A DNA stretch of 64,000 nucleotides from Cokeromyces recurvatus (Eukaryota; Mucoromycota; Mucoromycetes; Mucorales; Mucoraceae). Positions within the stretch are counted from its first letter, which is position 1. The number at the start of each line of letters is the position of its first letter. The notes under the pieces were generated by a model, which had not been told where the DNA came from, made no database searches, and worked only from the letters and a program-made list of their open reading frames with translations. The position numbers and the translations under genes are program-made. Location of the stretch: assembly GCF_025118155.1 (NCBI RefSeq), contig NW_026251425.1, positions 144,077-208,076 on the forward strand, written 5' to 3'. Shown one piece after another: positions 23,340-36,100 of this stretch.

Positions 23340-25014
23340 TTATTTTTTTGACATATTTTTTACAGCCAAGATATCAGTAACATTAAATATAACAATAGGA
23401 TCTTCTTCCTCTTCTTCTTCTTCTTCTTCAATATCCTCTTCATCATCATCATTTTTCTTTTGATTTATATCAAATTTACCACCTTTTGTAGAATCTCTTT
23501 TAAATCCTTTTTTATATTCAATTGTTATTGTTGATGGTAAATTGAGTTCTTTCAGTATAACTTGTTTCCAATCAGATATTTCAGGTGTATAATTGGCAGT
23601 CAATTCTAAAGTCTATATTATGTTGATTAGATACTACTATCTTTATTAGAATATCACATAGTTAGTTACCTTGATGGCTAGATGATCACCAATGGAGGGA
23701 ACATTACTTTCAAAGTTAGCATCAGGATATTCATCATAATTAACAATGACAGGCTGTTCGTTCTCTATTACAGCTTCTTCCTCCTTTATAGTGTTTTTCT
23801 GGATTGTATTATCAATTTCATTATCTTGTGTTGGCTCCTCTGCATAAAACAAAGTAGGTACTTTATTGACAGGATATTCATATGCTGAGAAATAACTACC
23901 CTTTGTATTACGATTCGAAGGCTGTGATTCAGCAAAAGTAACAAAAGCACGTCCATATAAATTATTATTATCCACATAACTTTGTTCTTGCAAGTCATTA
24001 TATAATTCGTCATAATAATGTTGACTATTTAGTTCTTCAAAATGGACATGCTTTGCCGAATTTTCTTGCTGTGCAGCCTTGCCCTTCTTTAAATGATTTT
24101 TCTTTTTATTTTTGTTTTTCTTTAAAAGAGAAACAGGTAAAGATGTTGATTGTTGTTCAACAGAAAGTGAAGTCACTTCTTTTGATTCTATATTTTGTGT
24201 TGACTGCTCTGGAACTAATATCTCCTTCTGCTGAGCTGGTTTATTTTGATTTTTTTCACGAAGTGCCTTCTTTAATAATTTGCGACGTAAATTACGTTTT
24301 TTTGTTTTTGTTGTTCCTTCAAATGGTACGCTTGTTATTAGTTGGCTTTTATTTATATTATTTTCCAGTGTAATCTTTTGCTGGTTTATAACTTTTGTCT
24401 GCTTTTTTTCGACTATCTTGTTCTTCTTTTTCTTTTCTTTTCTCTTCTTTTTCTCTTCTTTTTCCTTCTTTTTCCCTTGTTTTTTCTCTTCTTTTTCCTT
24501 TTTTTTTCCTTGCTTTTCCTCTTCCTCTTCCTCTCCCTTTTCTTGCTTTTTCTCTTCTTTTCTCTTTTTCTTTTCTATCCTAGCCTTTTTAATATCTCTT
24601 TCATCATCTTTATCCATTTCTATTATAGTAAAACTTTAGTTTCTTTTACTTCATTTACACAATAAAAAAAAATTACGTGTCTTTCTTTTCCTTTCTTTCG
24701 ATTGTTTTACTGATTCAATTTTTATACTAAAGAGAGAGAGAAAAAAAAAAGAAATCAATTACAAGTTCAACATTGCCATATTATCCTTACCTAATCAAAT
24801 CACCATCGCGAACTAAATCCTTAATTTTAAGTTGAGGTAAGAACGTAAAACCATCCATTGACAGAATTAAACTAGCTGCTTCATGATTCAATTTAAGATT
24901 TTTCACCATCATTTGTCTTAATTGATGGATCGTTTGAGATTCTACTTTTGTAGGAATTGGGTACCAACATGTGTATTTGGGTAAAGGCGGAACGGTATTG
25001 ATTTTAATACGCAT
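23340..25014 (-). CDS. Coilin-like nuclear body protein
   Basis: Candidate homologue of coilin, the scaffold of Cajal bodies involved in snRNP maturation. Four exons, 25014-24791, 24726-24677, 24619-23670, 23612-23340, give 498 aa with all phases consistent. Residues 1-85 fit the ubiquitin-like Coilin_N self-association domain: MRIKINTVPPLP at the start, SLILSMDGFTFLP, then LVRDGDLISIKIE. The middle is a very long Lys/Glu low-complexity, nuclear-localising stretch followed by QPSNRNTKGS. The C-terminus matches the coilin atypical Tudor domain: YPDANFES, then PSIGDHLAIKTLELTANY (compare the GDxIAFKxLEL pattern of coilins), ITIEYKKG and an acidic loop. Without alignment I cannot exclude convergent composition, but both end domains agree in order and spacing. 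Confidence 0.72.
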
Positions 25015-26181
25015 TGTTCAAAAAAAAAAAAAAAATGGAAAAAGAAAAAGGAGTGGGATAAATTTATGAAAATTTGAGATATATCTATTTTTATGGCTTC
25101 TTGTTGTGTGACTGAAAATAAAGCGTTCCTCCGTTTTGAACAGTCGTTTCATAATAGTTGTTAAAAAAAGGGATAATTTTATATTCTCGTAAAAAAAAAA
25201 AAATATTATTATTAAATAATATGGTATTATTAGAGAGCTCCTCTAAACTAGACTATCAACAGTGGCTCTAACCTACTACAGAAAGAGTAAAAGCCAGCCA
25301 ATTCTGGACTACAGGCTAAAGTATGGGTGATGACAAGTCTATTTGAAACTTGTACCTTAACTTTATGTTTTAAAAACTAGTGTTATCCTCAGCTATTGAA
25401 ATTTGTTATGCTTAAAAGCTCCACTTGATCTTATACATGTATATACAAGGGGTCATTACTTTGTATTCATACTTTAATAATTGTGGGCTCAAAAGAACAA
25501 TTAATGGCTAATGAAGAATCACAAAATATGAATTTGTTAATAATGTTAGAAAAAAAAAAAAAGATGAATATACTTGTATGAATTTATACTTTATATCGAA
25601 AAAAAAAAAAGATATTTTATACAAGAACTATATTCAATTCTTCCTTAAGCTGTTGTGCAACTAATCCTGGATCAATGTGCACAAGAGTAGTAATTAAAGG
25701 GATCTCTTTAATTAACATGAATAAATAGTCTTGATAAGCACTTCATCACGATTCCTTTATATATATATATATACATATATCTAACTTTTATTCCAATTTT
25801 AGCTGACTTGGCAATTTTATTATTACAAAGTTAGTTCTTTAGTGTCTAAAATCATGTTTCCTTTAAATGCAAGTTTATAATTCATTGCTTATAAAATAAC
25901 AAAGCATAATAAGCAACTTCATTGTCTCGACTCATTTGGAAACTATAACGATTAAAAGGTCAGATAGACGGAGATTTAAAAATGGCATAATGGTGTCCCT
26001 AGTAGTTATCTTACAACAAAGTGCACTGGCTGGTTGGTAGAATTTATTTTTTTTTTCTCTTTCTTATTTTTTTTTTTTTTTTTATTTTTTCTTTTTTAGT
26101 TTCAGCCTATCAGTAAAGAGATCAAAAAGCAAAAGACAGTTCTTCAGCTTTTCTAAAAACAAAGAAATAAATAAAGGTAAA
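25015..26181. other. Intergenic region between divergent genes, 1.2 kb
   Basis: Promoter side of both the coilin-like and zinc-finger genes. AT-rich with A runs and an (AT)n tract near 25760; no coding signal. Confidence 0.65.
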
Positions 26182-27942
26182 ATGGGAGTAGAAGGTTCTA
26201 ATGTATTGTGTGACATCAAACAAGAACCAATAATTAAAAGAGAAGAGGAAACTGTGAATAAAACAGGGCGCCATGATAATGAAATTAGTATACCTGAAGA
26301 CATGCATATTAAAGTAGAAGAAGAAGAGGTAAATATAAAACTCATTTTAGCCGAATGTGAATTACAGAAAGCGGATAAGAATGAAGGTATGTATGTATCC
26401 TTTTACAGTACACAAATAAATATACTAAAGTAGTAGTACTATTATTTGTTCAAAAAAAAAAAGACAATAGTGATAAATCTGAAAGATACACAAACTATGA
26501 TACCAATTTATCAGAATCATCTTATGAGGAGGATAACGATCCAAAACAAGCTATTGAATCAGAATTAAATGACCCAAATAATGATTGTTATTTATGTAAG
26601 ATGACTTTCATAAGTCTTGGAGAATACAGAAGACATCTTCGAGAAAGACATGAGATGAAGTTGAAGCCTTTGAGAACTATCTTTTATCCGAATCCAGATA
26701 TTGAACCAGATCCTGAGGATCCTCAAAATTATTGTAGATCCTGCAAAGGTACATTTCCTGATCGTTGGAGATATCGAAAACATCTTAATTTAAAGCATAA
26801 AATGAATTTGCCACCTAGTCGTCATCATTCTTCTCAACTTACTGATACTGAAAACAAAGAATCAGAATCAGAATCAGAACCAAAACCAGATCCTAAAGAC
26901 CCTAATAATTATTGTCACTCTTGTAAAGTTAATTTTAGTAATGTTCAAATATACAGACAGCATCTTGTAGAAAGACATGAAATGATGAATCTCGAACCAC
27001 TCCCACCTATTCCTGATCCTTCTATAGAACCAGACCCTAAAGATCCGGATAATTACTGTCGTTCTTGTCATTTTACTTTTATTACACTTGAAAGATATCA
27101 CCAGCATCTCCTCGAAAAACACAATATAAAACCACCACCAATAGACTTTGAATTAGATCCTAATAACTATTGTCGTGCCTGTAATATTTTATTTCCTAGA
27201 TTAGGCAAATACAGGAGGCATATTCAAAGTAAACATCACATCATCCTTCCTTCTCTTCACACTGTTTATAAACCTAAACCGGGTATCGTGCCTAATCCTG
27301 AAGATCCTAATCACTTTTGTAGAGCCTGTGAGGCTAGTTTTGATAGTCGTGCAAGGTATCGACAGCATCTTAAAAGAAAACATAATATGACTTTAGAGCC
27401 TATTCGGACAGCCTATTATCATTGTCCTGTTTGTAAAAGCGCATTTTCGAGTTTTAAAATCCATAGTCGTCATATGCAGACAGAACATGGTGAACAACAA
27501 ATGAAAAAGCCTAAGGCTGTTTATAAACCTAAGCCTGGAGTTGAACCAGATCCAGAGGATCCAAATCACCTCTGTAGAGCCTGTGATGCCAGTTTTAAAA
27601 GCCGTGGAAAATATAGACAGCATTTAAGGGAGAAACATAAAATGAAATTGAAACCTTTAACACCCATTTATAAATCAAAACCTGGAGTTGTACCGGATCC
27701 TGAAGACTCTAATTTATATTGTTGTTCTTGTGAGGCCACATTCTCTAGTCGTGGATCTTATAAGCGACATCTTGGACGTATACATAATATGCAACCATCA
27801 TCAACAGCGACAATAGAAACAACAGCAACAACAACACCAACAATACCAACAAAAGACTCAGCAGAATCATTAGATACTATAAATAAACGTAAAAGAACTA
27901 CTGCTACTTCTACTACTTCTACTACTTCTACTACTTCTACTA

Positions 27943-27974
<32 letters not shown>

Positions 27975-28454
27975 ACGACTACTACCACTACTGTTCTTCT
28001 TCTCGAATCATCCTCCTCCTTCTCCAATGACACATCCTTTGAGAATCACTTTCTTTGCCATAAATGTAACAAGTCCTTTGATAGCCTTGCACGATATAGA
28101 CAACATCTACAAGAGAAACATGAGATAAAACTAGAAAGCTTAGCCCCAGTTTATACACCTAAACCAGATATTCAACCAGATCCTAATGACCCTGATAATT
28201 TTTGTAAAGCGTGTGAGGCGAGTTTTAAAAGTCTAGGAGCTTACAGACAACATCTTCGAGGGAAACATAAAATGAAATTAAAACCTTTAGTACCTGTTTA
28301 TCATATTCGACCTGGTGTTATACCAGATCCTAAGGATCCAAAAGGTTATTGTCTTGCCTGCGATGCTACCTTTTCTAGTCTTGCAAATTATAGACGACAT
28401 CTTAAACGTAGGCATGCATCTGTATTAGAACAACTGTCTATTACTACACATTAA
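26182..28454 (+). CDS. Protein with twelve C2H2 zinc fingers in a modular array
   Basis: Probable nucleic-acid-binding protein of 731 aa from two exons, 26182-26386 and 26464-28454. I count twelve fingers of the form C-x2-C-x12-H-x4-H, for example CRACEASFDSRARYRQHLKR. They are not joined by the TGEKP linkers of tandem DNA-binding fingers but by a recurring ~30-residue linker with a KLKPLxPxY...PGVxPDPxDPxN pattern, so each finger is an isolated module within a ~50-residue repeat. Eight fingers carry the same YRxHLxxxH helix. Between fingers 9 and 10 there is a (ACT/ACG)n-encoded poly-Thr stretch. The N-terminus is acidic with two KxE motifs (DIKQEP; HIKVEEE) that resemble sumoylation sites. 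The array appears to have grown by internal duplication. No ortholog recognised. Confidence 0.85.
27900..27992. repeat. Trinucleotide repeat in coding sequence (poly-Thr)
   Basis: A run of ACT units grading into ACG/ACT alternation encodes about 30 consecutive Thr/Ser residues inside the zinc-finger protein. It is expected to vary in length between strains. Confidence 0.85.
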
Positions 28455-28643
28455 TCTAATCTAAAAAAAAAAAAAAAAAATGGGGGAGGGCTCTATAAAG
28501 TAGTTATTCTATTATGATGATTTACATATAAAAAAAAAAAAAAATGATTGATTGATAATAATAGAGTGTGTGTATAAATATTTTATTTTATTTTATTTTA
28601 TTTTTTCTCCCTTCTAAACCAAACAATTTACAAAAATAAAAAT

Positions 28644-29408
28644 TTAAGCATCCTTGATCTTCTTAGTACCACGAAGGAGACCAGTACGACGAGCAGCAAT
28701 CAAACCGACCTTTTGACCAGCAGGAGAGTCACGAGCCTTAGTAGAAGCTTTACCAATATGTTGATGGTTACCACCACCGTGAGGGTGATCAACAGGGTTC
28801 ATGGCAACACCACGAGTCTTGGGCCAGCTGTTACGCTTCACTCTGTACTTGTGGAAAGCACGACCGGCCTTCAACATGGGTTTATCAATACGACCACCAC
28901 CGGCCACGATACCGATGACGGCACGAGAGGTAGAAGGAATGACCTTCTTGGCACCAGAGGGGAGACGAATACGAGTCTTACCATCATCACCATGACCGAT
29001 GACAGTAGCGTAGTTACCGGAGGTACGAGCAATAGAGCCACGATCACCGACCTTTTCTTCAACGTTACAGATAACGGTACCTTCAGGCATGGAGGACAAG
29101 GGCATGACGTTACCAATGTTCAAGGCAGCCTTCTTACCGGCATAAATGAATTGACCCGTGTACATACCTTCAGTAGCAATGAAGGTTTCAGTACGAAGCT
29201 TATACTTGTAAGGGTCACGGAAAACGACCTTAGCAAGGGGGGCGCCTCTTCCAGGATCATGAACGATATCTTTAACGATACCACGGATATATCCATGACG
29301 TTCAGCAAAGTCGAATACTCTGAGTTTAGCAGCACCCTTACGGCCTACTGTATGAGACTTGAAGATACTTCCAGCACCTTTTCTTTGAGCACGAATAACA
29401 CGACCCAT
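28644..29408 (-). CDS. RPL2: Ribosomal protein uL2 (eukaryotic L8, yeast Rpl2)
   Basis: Core large-subunit protein at the peptidyl-transferase centre and an intersubunit bridge. Single exon of 254 aa, the canonical eukaryotic length. It begins [20 protein letters not shown] and contains the invariant [18 protein letters not shown] loop whose His residue is essential for peptidyl transfer. It ends in the basic [12 protein letters not shown]. Codon choice is strongly biased (few T-ending rare codons) relative to neighbours, as expected for a highly expressed gene. That bias also leaves a long spurious reading frame on the opposite strand. Confidence 0.99.
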   Translation of the reverse strand: MGRVIRAQRKGAGSIFKSHTVGRKGAAKLRVFDFAERHGYIRGIVKDIVHDPGRGAPLAKVVFRDPYKYKLRTETFIATEGMYTGQFIYAGKKAALNIGNVMPLSSMPEGTVICNVEEKVGDRGSIARTSGNYATVIGHGDDGKTRIRLPSGAKKVIPSTSRAVIGIVAGGGRIDKPMLKAGRAFHKYRVKRNSWPKTRGVAMNPVDHPHGGGNHQHIGKASTKARDSPAGQKVGLIAARRTGLLRGTKKIKDA

Positions 29409-30858
29409 CTTTGTATTTTATTTAGTCTATAAAAGAGGGTTTTAGTTGTAAATCAAAAAGTCATGAATGGATAAGATTCATCGTATATATGTATTAGAAT
29501 GCCTTATTTTTTTTTTAAAGATGAACTATCGACTGATTGATGGATTGATGTTGAACTGAATAGGTAAAATCAATAGTTTTTGTTTTTTTTTTTCTTAAAT
29601 AAAAATAAAAAAAAAAAAAAAAACTAATGTATCAATGCTTTGTTTTCTTCCATAATTACAAACAAAAAAATACATGCAATTCCATTTCACACTTAATTAG
29701 TATTAACATGTTCAAAGTATAATATTTGTTCATATGTAATAATGCTACAATAATATAGCTACTAGAATTTCTCAAGATAAATTGCACATCATCAATGCTT
29801 TAAAGAAATATAAGACTGTTCAATTCAGATTATAATTTTCATTAAGCTGCTGATGCATAAAATGTTGGTATTATGTGATACTGATAACTATATCCAATCC
29901 ATCCATCCATCTAAAATCTTTCAGGCGAAAAAAAAAAAGGTAGAGGGGAAGAAGAAGTAATCCATTTATATATACAATGATCCATCCGTTATAATATAAG
30001 CAAGTTATAAAGTTTACCTTTAAAAGGTGGAAGGGTATATCCTTACTACTACTGCAGCTTGATTCATACTTTATAGTTACTGTTTTTACTATTTAAAAAT
30101 TCAATTACCGCCAACTTTTGTTGCATGAACAAGTGAAATATTGTCATGTTCACAATAAAGACTGGAAACAAGAAATAAGCAACATAATATAGCAGCCTTA
30201 TGTAATTGCTTATTATTGTCGCTTGATGGATTTGCTAAAGTATTTAAGAATTTTATACTTGAAATGTTCAAGTCAAGAATAACAGATGATATGAGTTTAA
30301 TTGTAGTGATAAAATAAATGTATCAACAAATGCCAAGTAGAATAATTTTACTACTAGGAAGACATTATTAAATCAATATAAAAAACGGACCCATTCGAGG
30401 AAAAAAGAATCTAGATCATATTTGCAGTAAAGTTAAGAAGCCCTCTTTATTTGATGCAATTCTATATCCAAGATAACTTGAATATAGTAGTGGATAATGA
30501 CTATCAAGTCACACTTTGAGTCAGCCCAATAAGAACAATAAATTAAAAATGTGTCGGGAAATAAAACTCTTTAGTACATTATGAAAAAGAAAACTATTGG
30601 TTTATTTAATTTTATGCAGATAAATATATTCAAAGATTTTCAAAAAAAAAAAAAAAAAAAAAATATAAAGCATACGACATTTTTTTTCCCTTCCAAGCAT
30701 AAAGTTTTGAGTTTTTTTTTTTTTTTTTTTTTTTTTTTATTTTTTTTTTATGTAAATTAATTCTTTAAAATAACGTCCAATAAGAGATAAGGTAAATATT
30801 AAGAAAGAGATGATCTCAACATTTAAACATGACATTTTGGCATTTAGTATAATAAAGC
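29409..30858. other. Intergenic region between divergent uL2 and FCP1 genes
   Basis: About 1.45 kb with A/T runs (for example at 29607-29623, 30643-30663 and 30714-30737). No further gene seen. Confidence 0.65.
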
Positions 30859-32917
30859 ATGGGAGAATGCATACATCAAGTACAATACAACGGTTTATGT
30901 GCCATCTGTGGCTCATTACTAGAGTAAGTGCAATAAGTTATTTGAAAAGCTTAAACTAAAAAAAATAGTATAACAGTTTGGATGACCTTACAGGTGTTAC
31001 AGGAAGTCCTATCGTGATAGGATATGATACTGTAGGATTATCAATCAGTCGAGAGGTAATAAGTAAATTTTAAAACGAAAACCTTTTATTCATTTATTTA
31101 TTTATTTATTTATTTAGGAAGCAGAAAGGTTAGAAGCAGAAAATGCACGTCGATTACTTAAATTACAGAAATTATCATTAATTATTGATTTGGATCGAAC
31201 AATAGCTCATGCAACTACATCTCAACACTATAAACCGACTACACCACAAGATGTAGGTAAACAAGATATAAGACAATTTAAGCTATCTACTACTAGTAGC
31301 AGTGACATAATTTATTATGTGAAATTAAGGTATAAAAAAACAATCCTATTTTATACTTGTATAAAGAGGAACATCTTACCATATCCCTTTTTCTATACAT
31401 ATATGTTTCTAGACCAGGGTTAAAGGATTTCTTAAATGAAATCAGTCAATTCTATGAACTTCATATTTATACAATGGGAACAAGAGAGTACGCAGATATG
31501 ATTACAAAAGAAATTGATCCCAAGGGAACTATTTTTAAAGAACGGATCTTGTCAAGAAACGAAAGTGGAAGTATGTACACAAGTAGTATGACTAGAACTA
31601 AAAGTGACTAATTGTGACTTGTTATAATAGGCGTAACACAGAAAAAGTTACAACGATTGTTCCCTTGTGATACATCCATGGTAGTAGTATTAGATGATAG
31701 ATGGGATATTTGGAATTTTTCACCTAATTTAATACGAATTAAACCATGTAATAAATTTCTGGAAATAAAAGCAAGTTAAGAATCCATATACTGAATTACT
31801 TTTTATTTGTAGATGAATTCTTTATTAACATAAATAATGATGATGATGATTCAAACACAACAGGTAAAGATGTTTAGAATAAGCATGTAAATATATGTCT
31901 AACTTTCTGTAAAGATCATATCCAACACAATCTAACAACAACGCAAAATGATAACGATAATGAGTTATATACAATGTTAAAGGTAAATGATAATACATTA
32001 TATTTTATTTTATTTTTTTTCTACATGATTGGATGTAATTCATTTCATTCTCTTAGATCCTTAAACAAGTCCATCAAACCTTTTATTCTAAACCAATTCA
32101 AGATAAATCAACTGATGTAACTCGAATTATACCAATTATGAAGCAACAAGTCCTAAAGGATACCATCATTACCTTTTCTGATCGCATCTTACCTCAACAA
32201 AATGACCCTTCATTATCTTGGATTTGGCAAATGGCATCATCATATGGTGCTCATTGCTCTATTGATTTAACAGGCAAAACAACGCATCTAATTGCTATTC
32301 CAGCTACTAGTCGAAATAAAGTGAAGGCAGCTCGTCGATATGGCCAACCTAATCTGCATGTTGTAACACCAGGTTGGCTGTTTGACAGTACAGCAAGATG
32401 GGCTATTCAATCTGAAGAGAATTATGCATTACCTGAATTGAAATATTCAAATCAAGATGACGAAGAGAAAGAGACACAAGAAGAAGAAGAAGAAGAAGAA
32501 GATTTTGTCAAGAATATTAACTGGGATGAAGCTGATAGAGAAGTTGAAGATTTTATTAATGAAAGTGGAATTGATGATGTTTGGGGTGACACTGATTCAG
32601 AAAATATGATTGAAAACAATAACAGTCCTACTACTTCCCGTAAAAGCACGCCTAGTCGTCGCAATAACACAAACTGGAAAAGGAAACGAGTAGTAGTAGA
32701 AAGTGGCGGAGATAGTGGCGGAGACGAAGAAGGTTCTGAAGATGAAGTCATGAGTTTTTTAGCTAAAAGAAGATTAAAAGCAAAAAAACGTGGTAAATCA
32801 CAATTATCCAAAGTTGTAACTCTTTCTCCTTCAAATAATAGCAGTAGTGGTAGTTCTAGTGATAACGAAGATAGTTTAGATGAATTTGCTGATATTTTAG
32901 ATGAAGTTTTAGAATAA
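30859..32917 (+). CDS. FCP1: FCP1-type RNA polymerase II CTD phosphatase
   Basis: Mg2+-dependent Ser phosphatase that recycles Pol II by dephosphorylating its C-terminal repeats. Eight exons, 30859-30923, 30977-31055, 31118-31329, 31413-31570, 31631-31747, 31813-31863, 31915-31982, 32057-32917, give 536 aa. N-terminal CIHQVQYNGLCAICG is the Cys-rich Fcp1 lead-in. The catalytic DxDxT motif is LIIDLDRTIAHAT; IYTMGTREYAD and VVVLDDRWDIWNF are the other FCPH-domain motifs. A BRCT domain (residues ~280-365: SWIWQMASSYGAHCSIDLTG, then VVTPGWLFDS) and an acidic C-terminus with a basic patch and the terminal DEFADILDEVLE complete the plan. The usual lipoyl-like N-terminal domain is absent: an in-frame stop sits 4 bp before this ATG. 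Confidence 0.92.
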
Positions 32918-33139
32918 AAAAAATAAAAAAAGAGAGAAAGAGAAATGACCTTGGTTTCATTATTACATAAAAAAGGAAAGATCTACAGATTCTATAATAT
33001 TTGCTTACACAAAAGCACCACACACTGACATAAACAAGCCATAAATTAATTATTATTATTCTGACTTTTTTTTTTTTTTTTTTTTTTTTTCTTTTTCTAA
33101 AAAAAAACATTTTTCTTCTTGTTTAAATTATTTTAAAAT

Positions 33140-36100
33140 ATGCCAAGTGAAGAAAGGGAATCACTTCTACCAAGTGGTAGTCGTGACTCTTCCTCTTTTA
33201 ATATATCAGCTCAAGACTTATCTAATCTATTTGACCCTAAAAATGAAGACCTTTTACATAAACTTGGAGGTGTCAAAGAAATTTGTAAAAAAATTCAAGT
33301 AGATGTCTCTGTGGGTCTTTCTGCAGATGAAGGTTCATCTCAATCAAATGAACCACCATTTAGAGAACGTCAAGCCCATTTTGGTAGAAATGTCCTACCA
33401 GAGCCTAAAACAAAAAGTTTTTGGCAACTTTTATGGGCTGCTTATAATGATAAGACGTTGATTATGTTAAGGTATAATTTATGACGTCAATATGATTTAT
33501 AGATATTAACAACAATTTTTTTTTAAAGTATTGCTTCAGTTATTTCATTAGCTGTAGGTATCTGGGAAGATTATTCTCCTCGTCATCCTGAAGATGAACC
33601 TCGAGTTGGATGGTAAATAGCATATCATATTGTATAACAATTATTTAACCTTTTTTTTTTTTGTTTGTTTGTTAAAGGGTTGAAGGAACAGCTATTCTAG
33701 TTGCTGTATTGGCTGTTGTATTAACAAACGCCATCAATGATTATCAAAAGGAAGCTCAATTTAAAAAACTGAATGCAAAAAAAGAAGATCGTACAGTTAA
33801 GGTTTTTCGTAATGGTCGTGAACAACAAATTAGTGTCTATGATATAAATGTCGGTGATATTTTGATGTTAGAACCTGGTGATATCATTCCTGTAGACGGC
33901 CTCTTTTTAGAAGGTCATAATTTAGCTTGTGATGAGTCTTCTGCAACAGGTGAATCAGATACAATGAAAAAGAAGCCTGAAGGTGAAGGCGATTGTTTTA
34001 TTTTGTCAGGCTCAAAAGTATTGGAAGGCATGGGTCGTGCAGTCATTGTGGCTGTAGGTGAAAATTCCTTTTTTGGAAAGACCATGATGTCCATGCGTGG
34101 TGAAAATGCAGAGGGTACTCCCTTACAAGCTAAACTTGATATATTAGCTGAGCAAATTGCAAAGATGGGTTTTACTGCTGCTATTATCATGTTAATTGCC
34201 CTTATTATTAAATACTTTGTGGCTGCTGCATTAGCTCCCGAATTCCCTCCTGCTGGTGATATTGCTGCTGCTATGATCAGTATAGTCATTCAAGCAATTA
34301 CTATTATTGTTGTAGCTGTACCTGAAGGTTTACCAATGGCTGTGACGATGGCTTTAGCCTTTGCTACTACTCAAATGTTGAAAGATAACAACTTGGTTCG
34401 TGTCTTGGCTGCTTGTGAAACAATGGGTAACGCAACTGCCATTTGTTCTGATAAAACAGGTACTTTAACACAGAACAAGATGACTGTTACAGAAGGTACT
34501 TTAGCTCAAGAGACTTTTGATACACCTGAACAGGCTAAGGAATGGGCTAAAAAGGCCAAGAAGATCTTGTCATTATTTTTTGAAACGGTCGCTTTGAATT
34601 CAACTGCATTTGAAGAAAAAGATGAAAACGGTAACATGAATTTTGTAGGCTCCAAGACAGAATGTGCTTTATTGAGTTTGTCAAAGAACTTGGGTAGTGA
34701 TTATGATCAATTACGACATAATGCCAAAGTGGCTAAGGTGTATCCTTTTGCCTCAAAGCGTAAAACAATGACAACCATCATCAAGGTTAAAGATCTAAAT
34801 GCTGCCCCATCTACAACACAATCTGATTATCGTGTTCATGTTAAGGGTGCCTCTGAAATTGTTTTAGATACTTGTACAGCTTATATAGATGCTCAAGGCG
34901 AAAAGCATGAATTGGATGAAGAAGCGCGTAAGAAGTTTAATGGTTTGATTGGTGCTTATGCAGATAAGGCTTTACGTACGATTGCCTTGGCCTATCGTGA
35001 TATCTCTGAAGATGATTATAAACAGATCTCGGATGATGAGCCTCCCCTTAAGGAGTTTATCTTGATTGGTATTGTAGGTATTATGGATCCCTTACGTCCT
35101 GGTGTTGTTGAATCGGTTACAGCATTTAGACAAGCAGGTGTCTTTGTACGTATGATCACAGGTGATAACTTAAACACGGCAAAGGCTATTGCTCGTAATG
35201 CAGGTATTTTGACAAAGGGTGGTGTTGCTATGACAGGTCCTGAATTACGTGCCATGTCTACTGAAGAGCAACGTAAAGTAATTCCTCGTTTACAAGTCTT
35301 GGCTCGTTCTTCTCCTACTGATAAGACGATTGTTGTGACTCGCCTACAAGAACAAGATCAAGTAGTTGGTATGACTGGCGATGGTACAAATGATGGGCCA
35401 GCATTAAAATTGGCTGATGTTGGTTTCTCTATGGGCATTACAGGTACAGAAGTCGCTAAGGAAGCCTCTGACATTATTCTGATGGATGATAACTTTAATT
35501 CAATCCTTAAAGCCCTTCTCTGGGGTCGTGCTGTAAATGACGGTGTACGTAAGTTTATTACTTTCCAATTGACTGTTAATATTGCAGCTGTTATTTTGTC
35601 ATTTATTTCAGCCGTTGGATCTGAGAATGCAGAGTCGATTTTAAGTGCTGTTCAGTTACTTTGGGTTAATTTGATTATGGATACCTTGGCTGCTTTAGCA
35701 TTAGCTACTGAACCACCTACGAATGATCTCTTGCACCGTAAACCAATTAGCAAATATGCCCATTTAATCAATTATCGTATGGCCAAGATGATCCTAGGTC
35801 AAGCCTTCTTCCAGATTATCATCAATCTGATTGCTATCTATTTGGGACCACGTATCTTCCACATTGAAAATGATCCTGCTGTTCTACGTACCATGGTCTT
35901 CAATATCTTTGTCTTTTTACAAGTCTTTAATGAAATTAACTGTCGTCGTATTGATAACACCATCAATGTCTTTAAGGATATCTTTGATAATTGGATCTTT
36001 ATTGCTGTTCAAATAGCCGTGATCCTAGGCCAATTTTTGATTGTCACCTTTGGTGGTATTGCATTCAAGACTGTTCCTTTAACCTGGGATCAATGGCTTA

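Noticed and set aside
23682..24665. Several hydrophobic plus-strand frames opposite the coilin-like gene
   Set aside because: They are the complement of the Lys/Glu low-complexity region and translate into Phe/Leu/Ser runs.
28713..29432. 239-aa open frame on the plus strand opposite uL2
   Set aside because: An antisense shadow created by strong codon bias in the ribosomal protein gene; the encoded Thr/Ser-rich sequence has no family features.
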